From: Chromobotia macracanthus
Taxonomy: Eukaryota > Chordata > Actinopteri > Cypriniformes > Botiidae
NCBI GenBank assembly: GCA_036877525.1
Contig: JAZGTH010000008.1
Coordinates: 11,810,001-11,874,000 of the forward strand
DNA length: 64,000 bases
Direction: 5' to 3'
Every line of letters begins with the position of its first letter. Position 1 is the stretch's first letter. Under the pieces are notes generated by a model, which was not told the DNA's origin, ran no database searches, and worked only from the letters and a program-made list of their open reading frames with translations. The position numbers were made by a program, and so were the translations under genes. This document shows positions 38,101-53,900 of the stretch, one piece after another.

Positions 38101-41100
38101 CTGATGTACTTCATTGTGACAGTGTCACTGTAAGAGTTTTGTTGGTAGGTGAAACACCATCCTCCCAAAGCTTGGACTGTTTGGACCCTTGGCTAGGTCC
38201 CTGGTGGGCTGATTTAAAAACAAAGCTTGCAAGTCTAGCTAGCAAAACATTCTGGGAATAAAATGCATCACCAAACATTTTCTATAGCAGTCTGACTCAT
38301 GATGCATGATTAAGGCACTTTTTATCTTGAGGACGGATTGCTTTAAAACTGCTGCGTTTTCTCCTCCAATCAACTCTCGCATTTGTTCTCTTCAGTAATT
38401 TTAATCAGTTCGTCTAGCGGAGCACACAGACCAACATTTTCCCCTTGGGATCAATAATTGTATTGATGAGGGTCCCATAGAGGCCGATCAAGCGACCCGT
38501 CTCCACAGGGCCGTATTGATTTCATTTTCCACAATCCATTCGAATCAGGTGGCTGCCAAATGCCATTGTGTTTCACCTCGCGCTAGACAGGCATTATCAA
38601 TCACTCACAGAGAAAGGCCTGTCCGATCAGGGCAGAGTTATGTGCAGTCGCTGTCTCAGGGACATTGTCCATGGCCTGCGCTCTTGAGAGATGAGGTTCA
38701 CTGTGGTATGCTTTACACAAACACTGTGCAGCTCTTATGTGTTGGCCATAGGCGGAGATGTCCATCCATTTGACGCTAGACTTGTGACACGTGTTCTCTG
38801 TTGGTTACAAAAGATCTTGTTTTCAGATCCACAGAGCATTGCCGGCGCTCTTCATCTGTTCATTGGACTGGTGATGTGGGTATACTGTATATAAAATTGA
38901 CACTTTTTATTGAAATGTTCACATAATTTTCCTCCCAAAAAAACTACCGTGGTAGTTTCATGATGGTGTTAGATGGTGATATCATGGTACTCTGGATAGA
39001 AGTGTCAAATGCATCAGTAATACAACGTCCGGCAATGCTTTTGAGGTATACATTTTGTTAAATGTGTTTCTGTGAATCAAACACATGATCTTGCGTTACA
39101 TATGCTAGTCAACTCCAGGTGGTTTAACTAGTTGAAAAAATATTGCTGCAGCGGTACATGTTCTAAAACTTATAGTACTTTCGTAGCACTTTTGGTACTT
39201 TCTGTTAGTCTGACATCAGCAAAATGTAACATAACACTATTTAACAGTTTTTTTACATAATATCTAAAATATATTTAAGCATATACCTTAAATATTAAGT
39301 ATTTAATATAAAGATAAATATCTATATATCTAGACATATATTTATGTATATACATCTTCCTGTTTTTTCTTTTTAGGTGTAGTCTAGTAATAACCAAACA
39401 AAAGCTACTTCCAGACAATTTATGCAGCTATTTACAATGCATACTTTGGACACCGGGTGATTTATTTGCACAAAGTTCTTTCCTAAATTTTCATTTTCTT
39501 TGTGTGACTCATCTTTTTAGTTTAACTTCAGACCGGTGAGCATGATAAAGCTGTCTGCTGACCCTTATTAATGGATGTTCTTCAATATCAGAGCCCATAG
39601 CCAGCGGAGGGAACTCGGCAGCAGCACTCATTACATTGTGAAGTGTTTCACGTACAAAATTTATCGCTGAACCGCCTCTTTGTCAATATCACCTGCCAAT
39701 GTGAATGTCAGGGCGACACATGAGAATCCATTAGACACGGCCGCAGTAGCTTGACCTGTGGCATCACATTCAGTCACTGTAGCCCGGTGTCATTTCTTTT
39801 GGGTCTCCAAAGAGATATTTAGAATGGAGTGTTAACCTCAGATCATAAAACACAAGGGACTGCTGCAGGCCATTTTGACAGAATTCATATCAGCCTCTGA
39901 TAAAACTCCTCAGACACGTGTAGCTGTTGTGAAAACTGATCTGCAGTAAACCGAGGGTTTTGCTTATTTTGTACAATCCACATGACGAGGTTATGAGTGT
40001 TATTTACAGAATATGCGGTCAAAAACACCCTCGGATGAAATCTGTCAGGAACATGTCCGTGTCATATTTTACAACACAATTAAAAAATTATATTTTGCAT
40101 TATGGAAATAAACATCAATTTAACATTTAATCAATTAAACATTTAGCATCTTATGACAATTAAACCAAAATTTACAAACACAAGCCAAATCTGTTTACCT
40201 TCCTTTCTATTTAAGGAATATGTTAACGTGAACTTGTGAATTAGTTTTGGGGTGAAATGTAACCTGGACATGTTATTGGGAGACTAACACAAAATCTGGG
40301 GTTCTGCTGCAGGGAATTTAAAGTAAGGGCTGCAGCCTAATCTTAATTAAAAGGGCTTGATGGCAAAAGGCTTGATGACCAAAAAATCCTGCAAAAACAG
40401 ATTCATTCACAAAGAGAGAGAGACAGAGAGAGAGAGAATAGGTTCCTAAATCCCATGCCGGATTGATCTTCCAGCTTGTGGTGTTGGGAGTTCTGTAATT
40501 ATGGCTGAACTGAGTCCTTGACCCACTTTTGCTGTCTTATCTCCCTCCCTCTTTCTTTTGCCTTTTCTCTCTTTTTATCTGTCTCTCACTCCATCACTCG
40601 CTGTCTGCATTTCTCTCTTTTAAACTGTCTTTCTCTTGCGCTTACAAACAGCTCAAAAAGTATGTGCTGGTAAAAACGAGTGTGTACATGCTGTTCTGCG
40701 AGACAGGGATGGCCGAGCGCCCGGGGTGTTTAAACAGTGAGAGCTCGCTCCAGCGGGGAAAATTACTCTCCTGCTCTCTCTCAACACCACATTTGGCACC
40801 TGAGGCCTGGCCGGGCCAAGCACCTCATCACCCCATCCCCCAACCCAGACACGATTCAGCACGGCCCCGCAATCCACTTGGTAATGCGGGACTTCATCCA
40901 CGAGTGGCTGCAGGCAACCGCTGGCTGAATAATATTTCATTTGATCTATTTCTTCTTGGAGATGAGAGTCAATAGTCTTGCCAGAGGGGATGTTTGGTGG
41001 CAAGGATGTTGTTCTCTTTTAATATTACGCAGCAAATGTGGCGAGACAGAAGACTCAACTCATTCTTATTCCACTCTGACCAGGCCGTACTGAAGGGGTG

Positions 41101-44030
41101 AAATAGCTGGTTTAACTGCTGCTTGGTGTCAGCCTTATTTTAATGTGTCATCCTGTATAATCTTAATGGAATGGAGTTTATGATTCAGAACACCAAAGTC
41201 TTCCAGGGTGTCAGTAAGAGCTTTCTTCAGCGGTTCACTTTCAGTCAAGTATTGGTTAGATTTGGTGAACGATTACAATTTTCATGTTCTTGACAGGTTT
41301 GTTGACACTGACCCATAAACTGTTATTCAGTTACGTATAATACATTTATTTTTTTTCTCCAGACTGTTTTAACTGATTCAGCAGAGTTTCATCATTCAGG
41401 TTGCCAAGGTAATCAACAGGCGAAGTGTGTGTAGCTGCAGAAACCATACATCACTGTCACCTCTCCGCTCCTTTCCATGACGACCATCCGAAAACACAAC
41501 CATCCCTCTGCAACCAAGATGCTAATCACATCTACATCCTCCCTCCACACATCCTAAAAAAAGTGACAGATGCAGTTAGCACTTGGTATCTCTTAAAGCT
41601 GGCGTCTGAACACTTAGGCAGAAGAGTTTTTAAAGGTACAGTATTTGTTGTCTCTACTGATTCCTAATAATAAATGTATCTTACATGAAAAGTTATACTG
41701 CAGCAGCCTTACACGGGTGAAAAGAGAGAACTGAGTATTTCTCATATTCTGACCTTTGGTGTTGATTATTAATCTGCATTGTATAATGTTTACGGCTTCA
41801 CTGTTGCAAACACTTACACATTTTTGACCTCAGGACGGCACAAATGTGAAATGTAAAACAGGTTAAACTGCACTGTTAACACAACACAGGTGGAATAAAA
41901 CACCATACATCCTCCTCTGTGTGAACACTGACATTCATTTTCTTCTGATCGCGCTGATCATGCCAGTCAGGTGTGGAGGTGTTATTCCTGTTTTCAAGGC
42001 ATCGTGCAAAATTCCTTAGCTGAGATAAAAGCATCTTAACATACAAGCCCACCCAGAGAAATAATGATGCCTAGACCGCAAGTGGAGATATTCTCAAAGA
42101 CTTTTGGGTCAATTATTTAGTGACTACCACAAACCAGCTAGGTTCTGCTAACTATTATGGTGACTTTACATGCGTGTATCTTTATCTCTCTATTTTTTAT
42201 AGAGATATGGAAACAGACATTGTTTGCTTTATTATCATTTGCGTAAGCACATACTGTGTTGTAAATGTAGATAATAAAGATAGATAGATAGTAAACTAAA
42301 ATATATAAATGATTAATCTTTCATAATTCATAGAACTACAAGACCATTTTGGCAATTATTTCATCATTCTCATATCACGGTGACAAGCTTCTATTGACTA
42401 GGAAAATGTCTGACACGGGCGACTTGCAGTTTACAATAACTTGAAATATTTCTCGAGTTTATTTAAAATCATTATTATTATCGAACTTCTTGGCAAATGA
42501 CATTGTAATTCTAAATCAATCAGAGCATCAGGAAAATGCCACTTAATTAATCTTTTCACTTCATTAGATTTTTCGATCATAATTAAATGATTAGTAGATA
42601 TGAACTTTATATTCAAGAGTTCCACTCATGCGTTTATTCCCGCTGACAATTAAAACTGAACAATGATCTCATGTGATTGGAGGGTGACTGAGAACAGCGC
42701 TGAAGTGTTTTTCCAGAAAGCGTTAGATGAAATTCGTGTTGTTTGTTCGTGTGGACATTTGCGTGAGTGGCCCACAAGTGTTTATCCACAGGGGTCATAT
42801 TGTCCAGAAATTTCCTAGCTGATGTCGCAGGATTTGAAGTCCCCCGTGAGGTGGTGCTGCTTTCTCCGCAGAGACACCCTGAGCAATTCTCAGGCCTTTC
42901 ACTGGGTTTCACACGCACCAGAGTTTGCCCCGCAGCCACGGTGTCTTAATGTCACGGGAAAATTAAAAAACTTCTACCTTTGCCAAGGGCCTGAATCTTA
43001 TTATGGACCCTTTCTAAATCCAATACACTGGAGATTATGACTAGGTGACAGGGTCAGTAAGTACTGATTAAAACTGAGGTCAGTAAAAGGTGGCCTTTGA
43101 AAAAGAGTTGAGAACAAGCACAGGAGTCTTTTGAGGTCCTTCAACACACGAATGCTTCAGGCTGCTCTTATGAGAAGCACTGTGATTTTGCTCTTATTTG
43201 CTCTTTATTTCATGCAATTCAAACCTGTAATAATTGGTCAGGCATACGATCTCCTGCGGGCAATTTTGCTGCCATTACTGGACGTGTGGTTGTAAAGAAG
43301 CATTTGGAAACAGAAGATTGTAGAGATTTAGGACTTGTAGAAGTGAGCCATATACATCTGGGTGAAACAGTTTGTAGACTCCAAGTTTTCCTGTTTGGGC
43401 AGATATTGGACGAGGTTCGTATGTTTGGCTCTGGGGCTCGATAGGAAAACATACCCAAGTTAAACATTTTCACAGCAGACAAACAGTTGTGACAGTGTCA
43501 ATACCAGTGTTAGCATTAGTATAGATGAAACCTTTACCTGTAATGATTTCCTGTGAAAACTCGGTGATGGCTAAACAACAGTGTGGGTATGAAAACGTAA
43601 GAAATCTGTAAGCCGTTTGTCTCTTCTCAACCAAATCAGACTTACAATGTTTGTCTGGTGGATTAAAAAAGGGTGTTAACGCTGAATACGGATCAGAGCA
43701 ATCATAGTTGTGGATCTGAATATTACAGAGTCTAACACCGTAGAGCAACTGCAAATAAGACTAAGACTTCTGACTTCAGGAAGGCCAAAGTATAGTTAAA
43801 CGTATAGAGTATACTTATTCTATACAAAATGTATAAGATAATTTAAGATGTTTAGTTTAATCTGTTATTGAAGCAAGGTGACCTATTACACTTCATTTGC
43901 AACTACACCAGTTTCGGGTTTGCAAGTGGTTTTAAAGTCTATACATAAGAATAAAACAACAGCCTGGACTAAATACTGTAAAAACTGTTCTGGTGATTAT
44001 TGATTCATGGATTATTGGGTAGTTTTTACC
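35171..44030. other. intergenic region between thsd7b and spopl, left part
   Basis: I find no exon with conserved protein content here. It contains a fragment of the small 'aaaggggcagttcacccc' repeat (about 36875-37000), a short (GA)n (about 40415-40440) and a (GATA)n stretch (about 42280). The longest open frame (40529-40975) is low complexity at its start and looks random. HNMT, which sits between THSD7B and SPOPL in human, is not visible. Confidence 0.55.
36875..37000. mobile_element. MITE-like dispersed repeat fragment
   Basis: Starts with 'aaaggggcagttcacccc' and carries 'ttcttctgtggaacacaaaa', a block I recall as very common in cyprinid genomes. The second end is not clear. Confidence 0.5.
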
Positions 44031-44059
44031 TCAGACTTTGAGCGACACATCACAGAAGC

Positions 44060-44400
44060 AGCTTTTCGCGCTTCCTCTTCTTCACCAGCCCGTGACAACA
44101 TGCGTCTCCGCGGCTGATTTCTTACTTTAAAAACACAAACGTCGATACAAGCACGAAAAACGGCCTTTAAACCGGCTGTCAGTCCCGGAGATCAAAGCGA
44201 GCCGGTCGGCGGAAGCCCGTCACGTTCCCGCGCTTGTGCGTTATCTGCACAGCGCGCGCTGCTGGAAGCGCGGGAACGGCGCGCGTGTGGCGCCAGAGTT
44301 TCCCGCCTTTCTTCTGACAAGCGGGAGGAAGAGGAGGAAGAACAGAGAGATTTCATATGTCTAATGGAGAAATACGGATGATTTCTTGGGAAGGCGTCGT
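44060..44400. promoter_or_regulatory. isolated CpG-rich block, candidate promoter
   Basis: This stretch is GC-rich with many CpGs (for example 'cagcgcgcgctgctggaagc') in an otherwise AT-rich, CpG-poor region. It holds 'gcgggaac' and 'tttcccgcc', which resemble E2F sites, and purine-rich 'gcgggaggaagaggagg'. It may be an alternative upstream promoter or first exon of spopl, or the promoter of an unseen transcript. No adjacent coding exon was found on either strand. Confidence 0.5.
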
Positions 44401-47390
44401 TCTCTCTGATGCTTTATCACCAAGGCTAATGCTGATTAACTTGAGTAACAATGTTCTTGAAGCTGGGATTGGAGTTTGGCAATGCATTTCTCCTAATTAA
44501 GCAAACCAACTCGTGTCTTCACACGCTTTTGTGCTTTTGTTGATAATGACTTGTGTTTTGAAACCACCGGCCTGGCAGAAGACTTTGAAATATCAATGCA
44601 TACAGGCTTCCTAATGCTATCTGCTCGCTCACTCGCTTTCTCTCTGAATGGAGTGTTTACCCAGTTGGCGTTTGCTCAAAACTACTGAAGCAGGAAACCA
44701 GCCTTTATATCGCTGCACACATTTCCCGTACTTTTCACCTCAATACATTTTCATGGTCAAGTAAAGGTGCCGGCAACACAGGTCACCTCCTGAATGAGTG
44801 ATGGCCTACGAGTAAAGCTTCTGTTTAATAATACTTCAACGTTTTGCTGATCTACGCACACAGTAGCATGCAGAAACGCACCGAGACTAACACAAATACA
44901 CATGTATACACAAACTATTATGCAAATAGGCCTATATAAACACACGCTCTATGCTATACTGCAAACATGCTAGTCTTCTGCGAGAGAGATATACGTACTG
45001 CTTTTTTTTTTAAGTTTGCAGGTAAACAACTCAAACTACCTATCATCAACACTAACTGGATACAGTGATGTTTACTCGTACAAAACCCACCACACAGATT
45101 AGTTACATTTCTGTTATGGTAAAGCCCAGCCTTGAGGTCATGGCGTAACGCATCTGTTTTTGCCACAGATGCCAGCAGAAATGAAATGACTGATGTTTTG
45201 TCCACAAATGGCCTGTGCACTTTGACTTTTTGAAATCCTTGTGAAAGACTGGGTGTTGCTTATTTTTCTCTCTCTCTTTCCTTCTCTGTTGCCAAAGGTT
45301 TTAAAACTCATTACTACGTCCGGATTAGAATTGAGAGCTCAGACAATGGAGTTAATTACAACAGATCTGGAGTTCTGAAGATATTAGTGGCTGGGGGGGT
45401 CAACTCTGAGTTTGACACCGCTAAACTGAAACTAGCTCAGCTGAAACTACAGTAAACTCGAAAAAACAACAACAAAATCACAGCTCTAAAACTGGTACTT
45501 TTACAAAGTCAAAATGTTCGACGGTGTTTAAAAAATATGCCTGTCAGCATCAGTCTATGAACATCAAAAAAGAAAGCAAAAAATGGTCAAATAAGATATA
45601 AGTGCTTTCAAGCTCTTATGTTATTGATGCAGTTTCCACTGATTCTGTTTCACTGAAAATGTGATCAAGCATTTTCTTGTCAGTTTTAAGACTAGCAGGG
45701 CATACATCTCACTACCTGACAGGAAATGTTTGTGTTTTAATTGGAATTCGCAATGCCGGAGGGGTAAACGTAACAGAGAAACTGTGGAAAATTCAGATTT
45801 CCTCTCTTCTTTCCCTTTAATTGTCTTTTATTATTTCTCTTCCTCCCTTTGATGAAATTGTTTGCAATATGCCAAAGCCACAAACATAAACCAAGACTGT
45901 CATAATTCAAATGCTCTAAATGGTGGTTCAAATCGGTAGACATCTTAATGATGATGCTTCTTAAGATACCATTGTTTATACCATGTTCAAAATATGTGTT
46001 CTTCATAAATAATTCAATCCCATAATGTATTGTGACAATCTCAGAGATAAACATAAATGATGGCTGATAAAGTTTGGGAAATATCAGTTTTATATAAACT
46101 TCAATTTAATTTCAAATCCATCAACCCCATGTGAGGTTGTCAGTTCTGATGATTCTCCATCCACTTAACACGAGGAGTGTTGCTTGTATGGTGTGTGGAG
46201 TTGCTGCTTATCTACGGCATTTCATTACAGTGATTCCATGACTGTTGGGAAGATGGTAGTAAGCCTGCGACTAGGCTTTGTACAAGAGCTAAAGTGTTTA
46301 TAAAAAGCATTGGCTGTTGTGTATTGCAATACAATGATTTGTATGCAGGGCTGTTGTACCTGTAATCCAGATCTGCTTTTACCACTGACACTGAAATATA
46401 AAGGCCTTTTTATTACACTTTGGTCTGTGTTTGATAATAGAATAATTTATCCACACAGATACCAGTTCAACCACTCTCATCTTTTTCATTTAGTTGATAA
46501 TCCTCTTACTTTGAAACACTGATACTGTCATGGAGCAGGTCACAGTGCATTCAGACACTGAGGTTGAGGTTTTGTCATGGTAATGAGGAAAGTGGGACAG
46601 CTTTTAATTCAGAGCTGATGAGCTAACATCTTTTAATGGAAATAATAGTTTTCTAACAACCATTAAAATCTGCATAAGTCACTTTTTCATCTGTTATTAT
46701 TCCAATATGTATCTCCCCTGGCTTAAAGGAACTGCCTTTCATATCCCATTGAGTGATAGCCTGGATTTGTTGAGGATCATTACCATTACAACAGCGGCTC
46801 CAAAATACTGTTATCTTCCCCAGTGACATCAAATGATGATATATATTGTGAGGCACCTCATTCACTCTCTCAGACATGATACAGATCAGCATGCCCCAGC
46901 CTAAAATGATGACAAGTGGGATAAAATATAACTTTTAGTCAACGATGGCGGGCACACAGCAGTCTTGTAGGGGTATATATTTTGTCATGCTTAAGGGAAA
47001 TTTGTATTTTCATGAGCAGGTCTTAATGTAATCTAATTAACTGCAACCTAATATATATATATATAATGTGTGTGTGTGTGTATTATATAGTAACACTTTA
47101 TTTTTCATTATTGTTAATGAACAATGAACACCATGTTCGTGTTCATTTAAAAATGCTGATAATTTCTGTATTTATGTTCGTAATACATGGGTTTTAATGT
47201 AAACCTTACATTAGTGCATATAGACTTCACATAAACCAATCTTAATAACTGTTATATCTGTTAATAAATGTAAAAGAATAGTCTTTTATGATTTCATCTC
47301 ATCTATCACATAAGCATAGCCGTATTGTACAATAACACAACAAACACGTCTGCCACCCTGTTTTAGGGCCCCTCAACAGAGGACTGGAGA
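44401..47390. other. intergenic or 5' intronic region without visible genes
   Basis: AT-rich sequence with no supported exon. Contains a short (TA)n/(TG)n stretch at about 47050-47085. Confidence 0.55.
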
Positions 47391-47640
47391 ACATGTACTG
47401 TATGCTCACTAACAAGCGCTTCTTCTTAGGGAGGAAGTTCTCCGCGCATGCGCAGACCGCGAAGAGAAGAGCAGGCGGCGCTGAGAGGGGAAAACAGCTC
47501 TTATCTGTAAAGAAAAGCTTCAAAGTTTCTCCACTCGCATTAAATCCTCTCATCGACTCACTCAGGCCTCACATTGTACCGTGTTTCTGTGTCTGTCATG
47601 GTGGGTGTTTAAGAGGTTCGTAACTTGCTTTTTCTTTTAT
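47391..47640 (+). promoter_or_regulatory. spopl: candidate spopl promoter with an NRF1 site
   Basis: A CpG-containing stretch with the perfect palindrome GCGCATGCGC at 47444-47453, the consensus of NRF1, next to 'gaggaagttc', an ETS-like site. It lies 2.5 kb before the first coding exon of spopl, whose acceptor at 49938 shows that an upstream non-coding exon exists. The exact first exon and donor could not be fixed. Confidence 0.5.
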
Positions 47641-49937
47641 TGAACAAAGGCAGCTACATGTCCACTAGCTTCCTCGTTGCGTCTCTACGCACAAACGAAA
47701 GAGAAACGCGAAGGTTTGGGAGAAAAAAGTCTTTAATGTTTACATCCGGAAAGCAACATTTCGGGCTCGTCTTTGTTGTGCTTCTTCTCTTGTTTGGGCC
47801 GTGCGTGAAATTTAGGCCGGACGAGCCTCGGTTGCCTTCACCGTTTCCCGCATCTAAACGCATGTAATTGCTCGTTTACACGGTTGTCGGTGCATGACAG
47901 ACACTTGGGCCGGTTTGGTAACGCAGGAGATGACGAGATCTTCTGCTGGATGTTTGGAGAAACTTCACGCGTTTCACCGGCTGATTTGGATCAGGATGCG
48001 ACCCGTAGATTCGTGTTGCGATGACGATAATCGATGATTTTAGTCGCACCACAGATGAATGAAATAAAAAGTTGACGTCACATGACAGAGATTGTGTCTA
48101 TGTTCATATGATGATATGATCATATGATACCTGTGCATATGATCTGCATCACTTACTTGACGTGCTGCAGGGAGTTGCATTGCCAGTTTGTATGTCTTGG
48201 CCTCTTAACTTTATGAATTAGTTTCCTAAAGCTGTTTAGATGGTTCAGGTCGTATTAAAAATGAGCTTTTGGTGTCATCTGCCACTCATTTACGTTTGGA
48301 GAAGCAGGATGTGGTGCAGAACATCTTGAGAAAGCTCTTGAAGTTCCTCTAACAGTCTGGATGATAAATACAGAAGTACTGATATTTCAGCCAGCTCGAT
48401 TGAAATGGTCATGTTGAGATTATTAGCATAGACGATAACCATATTCACTTAAAAACCAATAAACAGAAGTTGTTCGTATTTGTGTCAGCTCCAAAACTGA
48501 TGATTGACAAACCCATATCTGTCGCCCATTACGTGCATATAGAAGATTCATGTTCTGTATAGTTTGGTACTTACTTTGGCTGCAAGAGGACTGAAGTTAT
48601 AATCAGGATGGATGTGTTCACACGGGCAGTCAGTTGTGTTTAAGAGGCTTTTCATTTAGTTATTTTCTGAAAGCCTTTGTGTGGGTTTCAGATTTGGAAG
48701 CTGCCGGTCAGTTCAATAGTGTTTGTGTTAGTTTAACTGTGTTAACTGTGTTTGTTTCTGTTCTCTGCATCAATTAAGCAAGCATCCATCCCAGTGTCCT
48801 GTGCACTGTTTACTACATCCTCCATTGATGTGGGAGCTTGTGCATTTCAGCACCTTCCCAAACATGCCTCACGTTTTCATAAAATCGAAATCATTACATC
48901 CAAACGTTTGATTTCACATATCAGCTTTTACGGTGACACTAGTTTATAGTACGAGATGTGGGCTCCAGATGAGACAGAATGTGTTTTTGTGACCGTGCCG
49001 TTCAGTGTAGACGAGGTTTTAAAATTGTCCTTTTTGCCAAGGTTCATAGAATTACTGCTGAGTGGCGTCCCACACCATCCCTGCTGCCAAGCTCTGAAAG
49101 ACTCGCAAAACTCCCACAAGTGCGATTCAGCAGTCCGGGTGAGGTGAGTGTGTGTTCATGAGGAAAGCCTTGCTCTGTGGGTGGGCTGAAGACTTGATTG
49201 TTGGGGAATTGGGGAATTCTGACTTATCATCCAGTTTTCACATTTGTGTGTTTTACCAAACAAATGATTTTTCAGATTCCAAGGTTATTTAGTCAGATAA
49301 AGGACAGGTTATGTTGATGTGCCACAGAAAGATATGTGATGTGTTGTTCGGTGTGTGTTTGTAGGATGGCTTGTTTAAAAGCTGAGGTCAGTCTGCACTG
49401 TTAGTCATTGTTTCCAGTCACACGGACGGCATGTCTCTGAGCCAGAGCCCGGGGATGACATGGAAAAAAACGACTGATATCTAAACACAAGGTATTATTT
49501 TACAATGCACATTCTCAATCACCTCCTGTTGCTCAGTTTTTGCTGTTGCTGCGGGTGAACTGTTGCTATTATTATTGCTGTTTTCCAAAATGTCCAAGTA
49601 TCTCAGTATCAAACTCAGCTGGTGTAACCGTTTATGGTTTAGACGTGACTGATAGTTGCATTTTCTCACCTGTTAAAGAAAGGTGTAAGACTTGTTTTCC
49701 TAAACATTTGAAAACATCCAAAAACATCTTTAACACTGTTTTACTGTAATTGAAAATAGAGGCGCATTTGTAAGCTTCTACTGTTAGTGGAGACTTTATT
49801 TAAAACAATGTAGTTATGTAACAAAAACCATATTTGTTAAAAATACAAAAAAATTAATAATTTGACTTTGCTTACCAGTTGATTACGGTCTATGTTTTGA
49901 CTACACCTGCAAAATTGTGTCTTGGTTTTGTGTGTAG
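47641..49937 (+). other. probable 5' intron of spopl
   Basis: No coding exon seen. A good donor-like 'gggtgag|gtgagt' at about 49146 might end a second non-coding exon, but I cannot support a full exon. Confidence 0.4.
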
Positions 49938-49985
49938 GCTCAGCAGTAAGTTAAATCGGGGACGTGGGACGGTGAAAAGCAGGCC

Positions 49986-52964
<2,979 letters not shown>

Positions 52965-53900
52965 CCTTTGCCCTCACAGACTGCATAACATACAATGCAT
53001 GAGGAGGCAACTACCCCACAGAGCCCTTCTTATTCCCCCTTTTGCACCTCACCCCTGTTCAGTTGCCCTTACCGGAGACGAAATGAAGAACTGTGTGAAA
53101 CCACAGTGGTCTCTGCTCACTGGAGAAGACATGGACTTCATAGTGGTTGCCTCTATACTGTTTACTCTGGGCTGCTGGAGTCTCGTTCAACGAGGCATTT
53201 GGAAAATGGCCTTAAAGAACTGCCCCCTCATTTCCTTTGTTTCTACATGTAGCTACGTGCCTGCTGCGACTGATCCTAGACCTGTCTGGATTGCACTAGC
53301 TCCTACATTATGCAGTAGATTTAACATGGTGTTTAGGACCTCATATGTTTTGTTCTCGTGGGGGGTGGGTTACATTAGCCCTTCTTGTGAACTCGTGGTC
53401 TGACATTTCAAAATCAGGTAAACGCTCACTAAACGCATAGCTACGCACACATCAAGTACAAAGATCGTCTCCACTGACGCTTTTTAAAGTGATCGGATGA
53501 TGATCTTTGCCCATATTGCTGGCAAAAATATTGTCGCATAGTACAAGTTTATCATTAAAATTGGCACAAGTATTACATGTTGTGAAGTATAAATTCTTGA
53601 TGAAATGTGATTGAATTCACATTGAGTGTTATGATAAAACAGGTAAAGATGTCAATATTTTGCACCAATTTAAACTATTTAGTAAATATGAAGATTTGTT
53701 TACCATGTTGTTTACAGAACTTGTTTCCCCCTTTTTCGCACAGAATTAGTTTCTGACCTCAGCTGATGGTGAATTTATTTTCCATGGTTGAATGCACTCT
53801 GTGGAACAAGAGAGTTCTTTGTGTTTGAAAAATGTATTGTGGTTCGAAAGAACTTTGATTTATTGCTTTGGAAATAAAATGGCTAAAAGTCAAATGCGCA
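52965..53900 (+). other. spopl: spopl 3' untranslated region
   Basis: Open frames here (for example 52999-53403) have no conserved content and follow the stop directly. AATAAA at 53873-53878 is the first canonical signal; another AATAAA at 54431-54436 could allow a longer 3' end. Confidence 0.75.
53873..53878 (+). terminator. spopl: poly(A) signal of spopl
   Basis: AATAAA about 910 bases after the stop, followed by a T-rich stretch. Confidence 0.6.

Noticed and set aside
40529..40975. 148-codon open frame in the intergenic region
   Set aside because: Begins in a CT-rich tract, has no recognisable domain, and overlaps equally long frames on the other strand.
52999..53403. 134-codon open frame after the spopl stop
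   Set aside because: Lies in the 3'UTR, no splice link, no conserved content.
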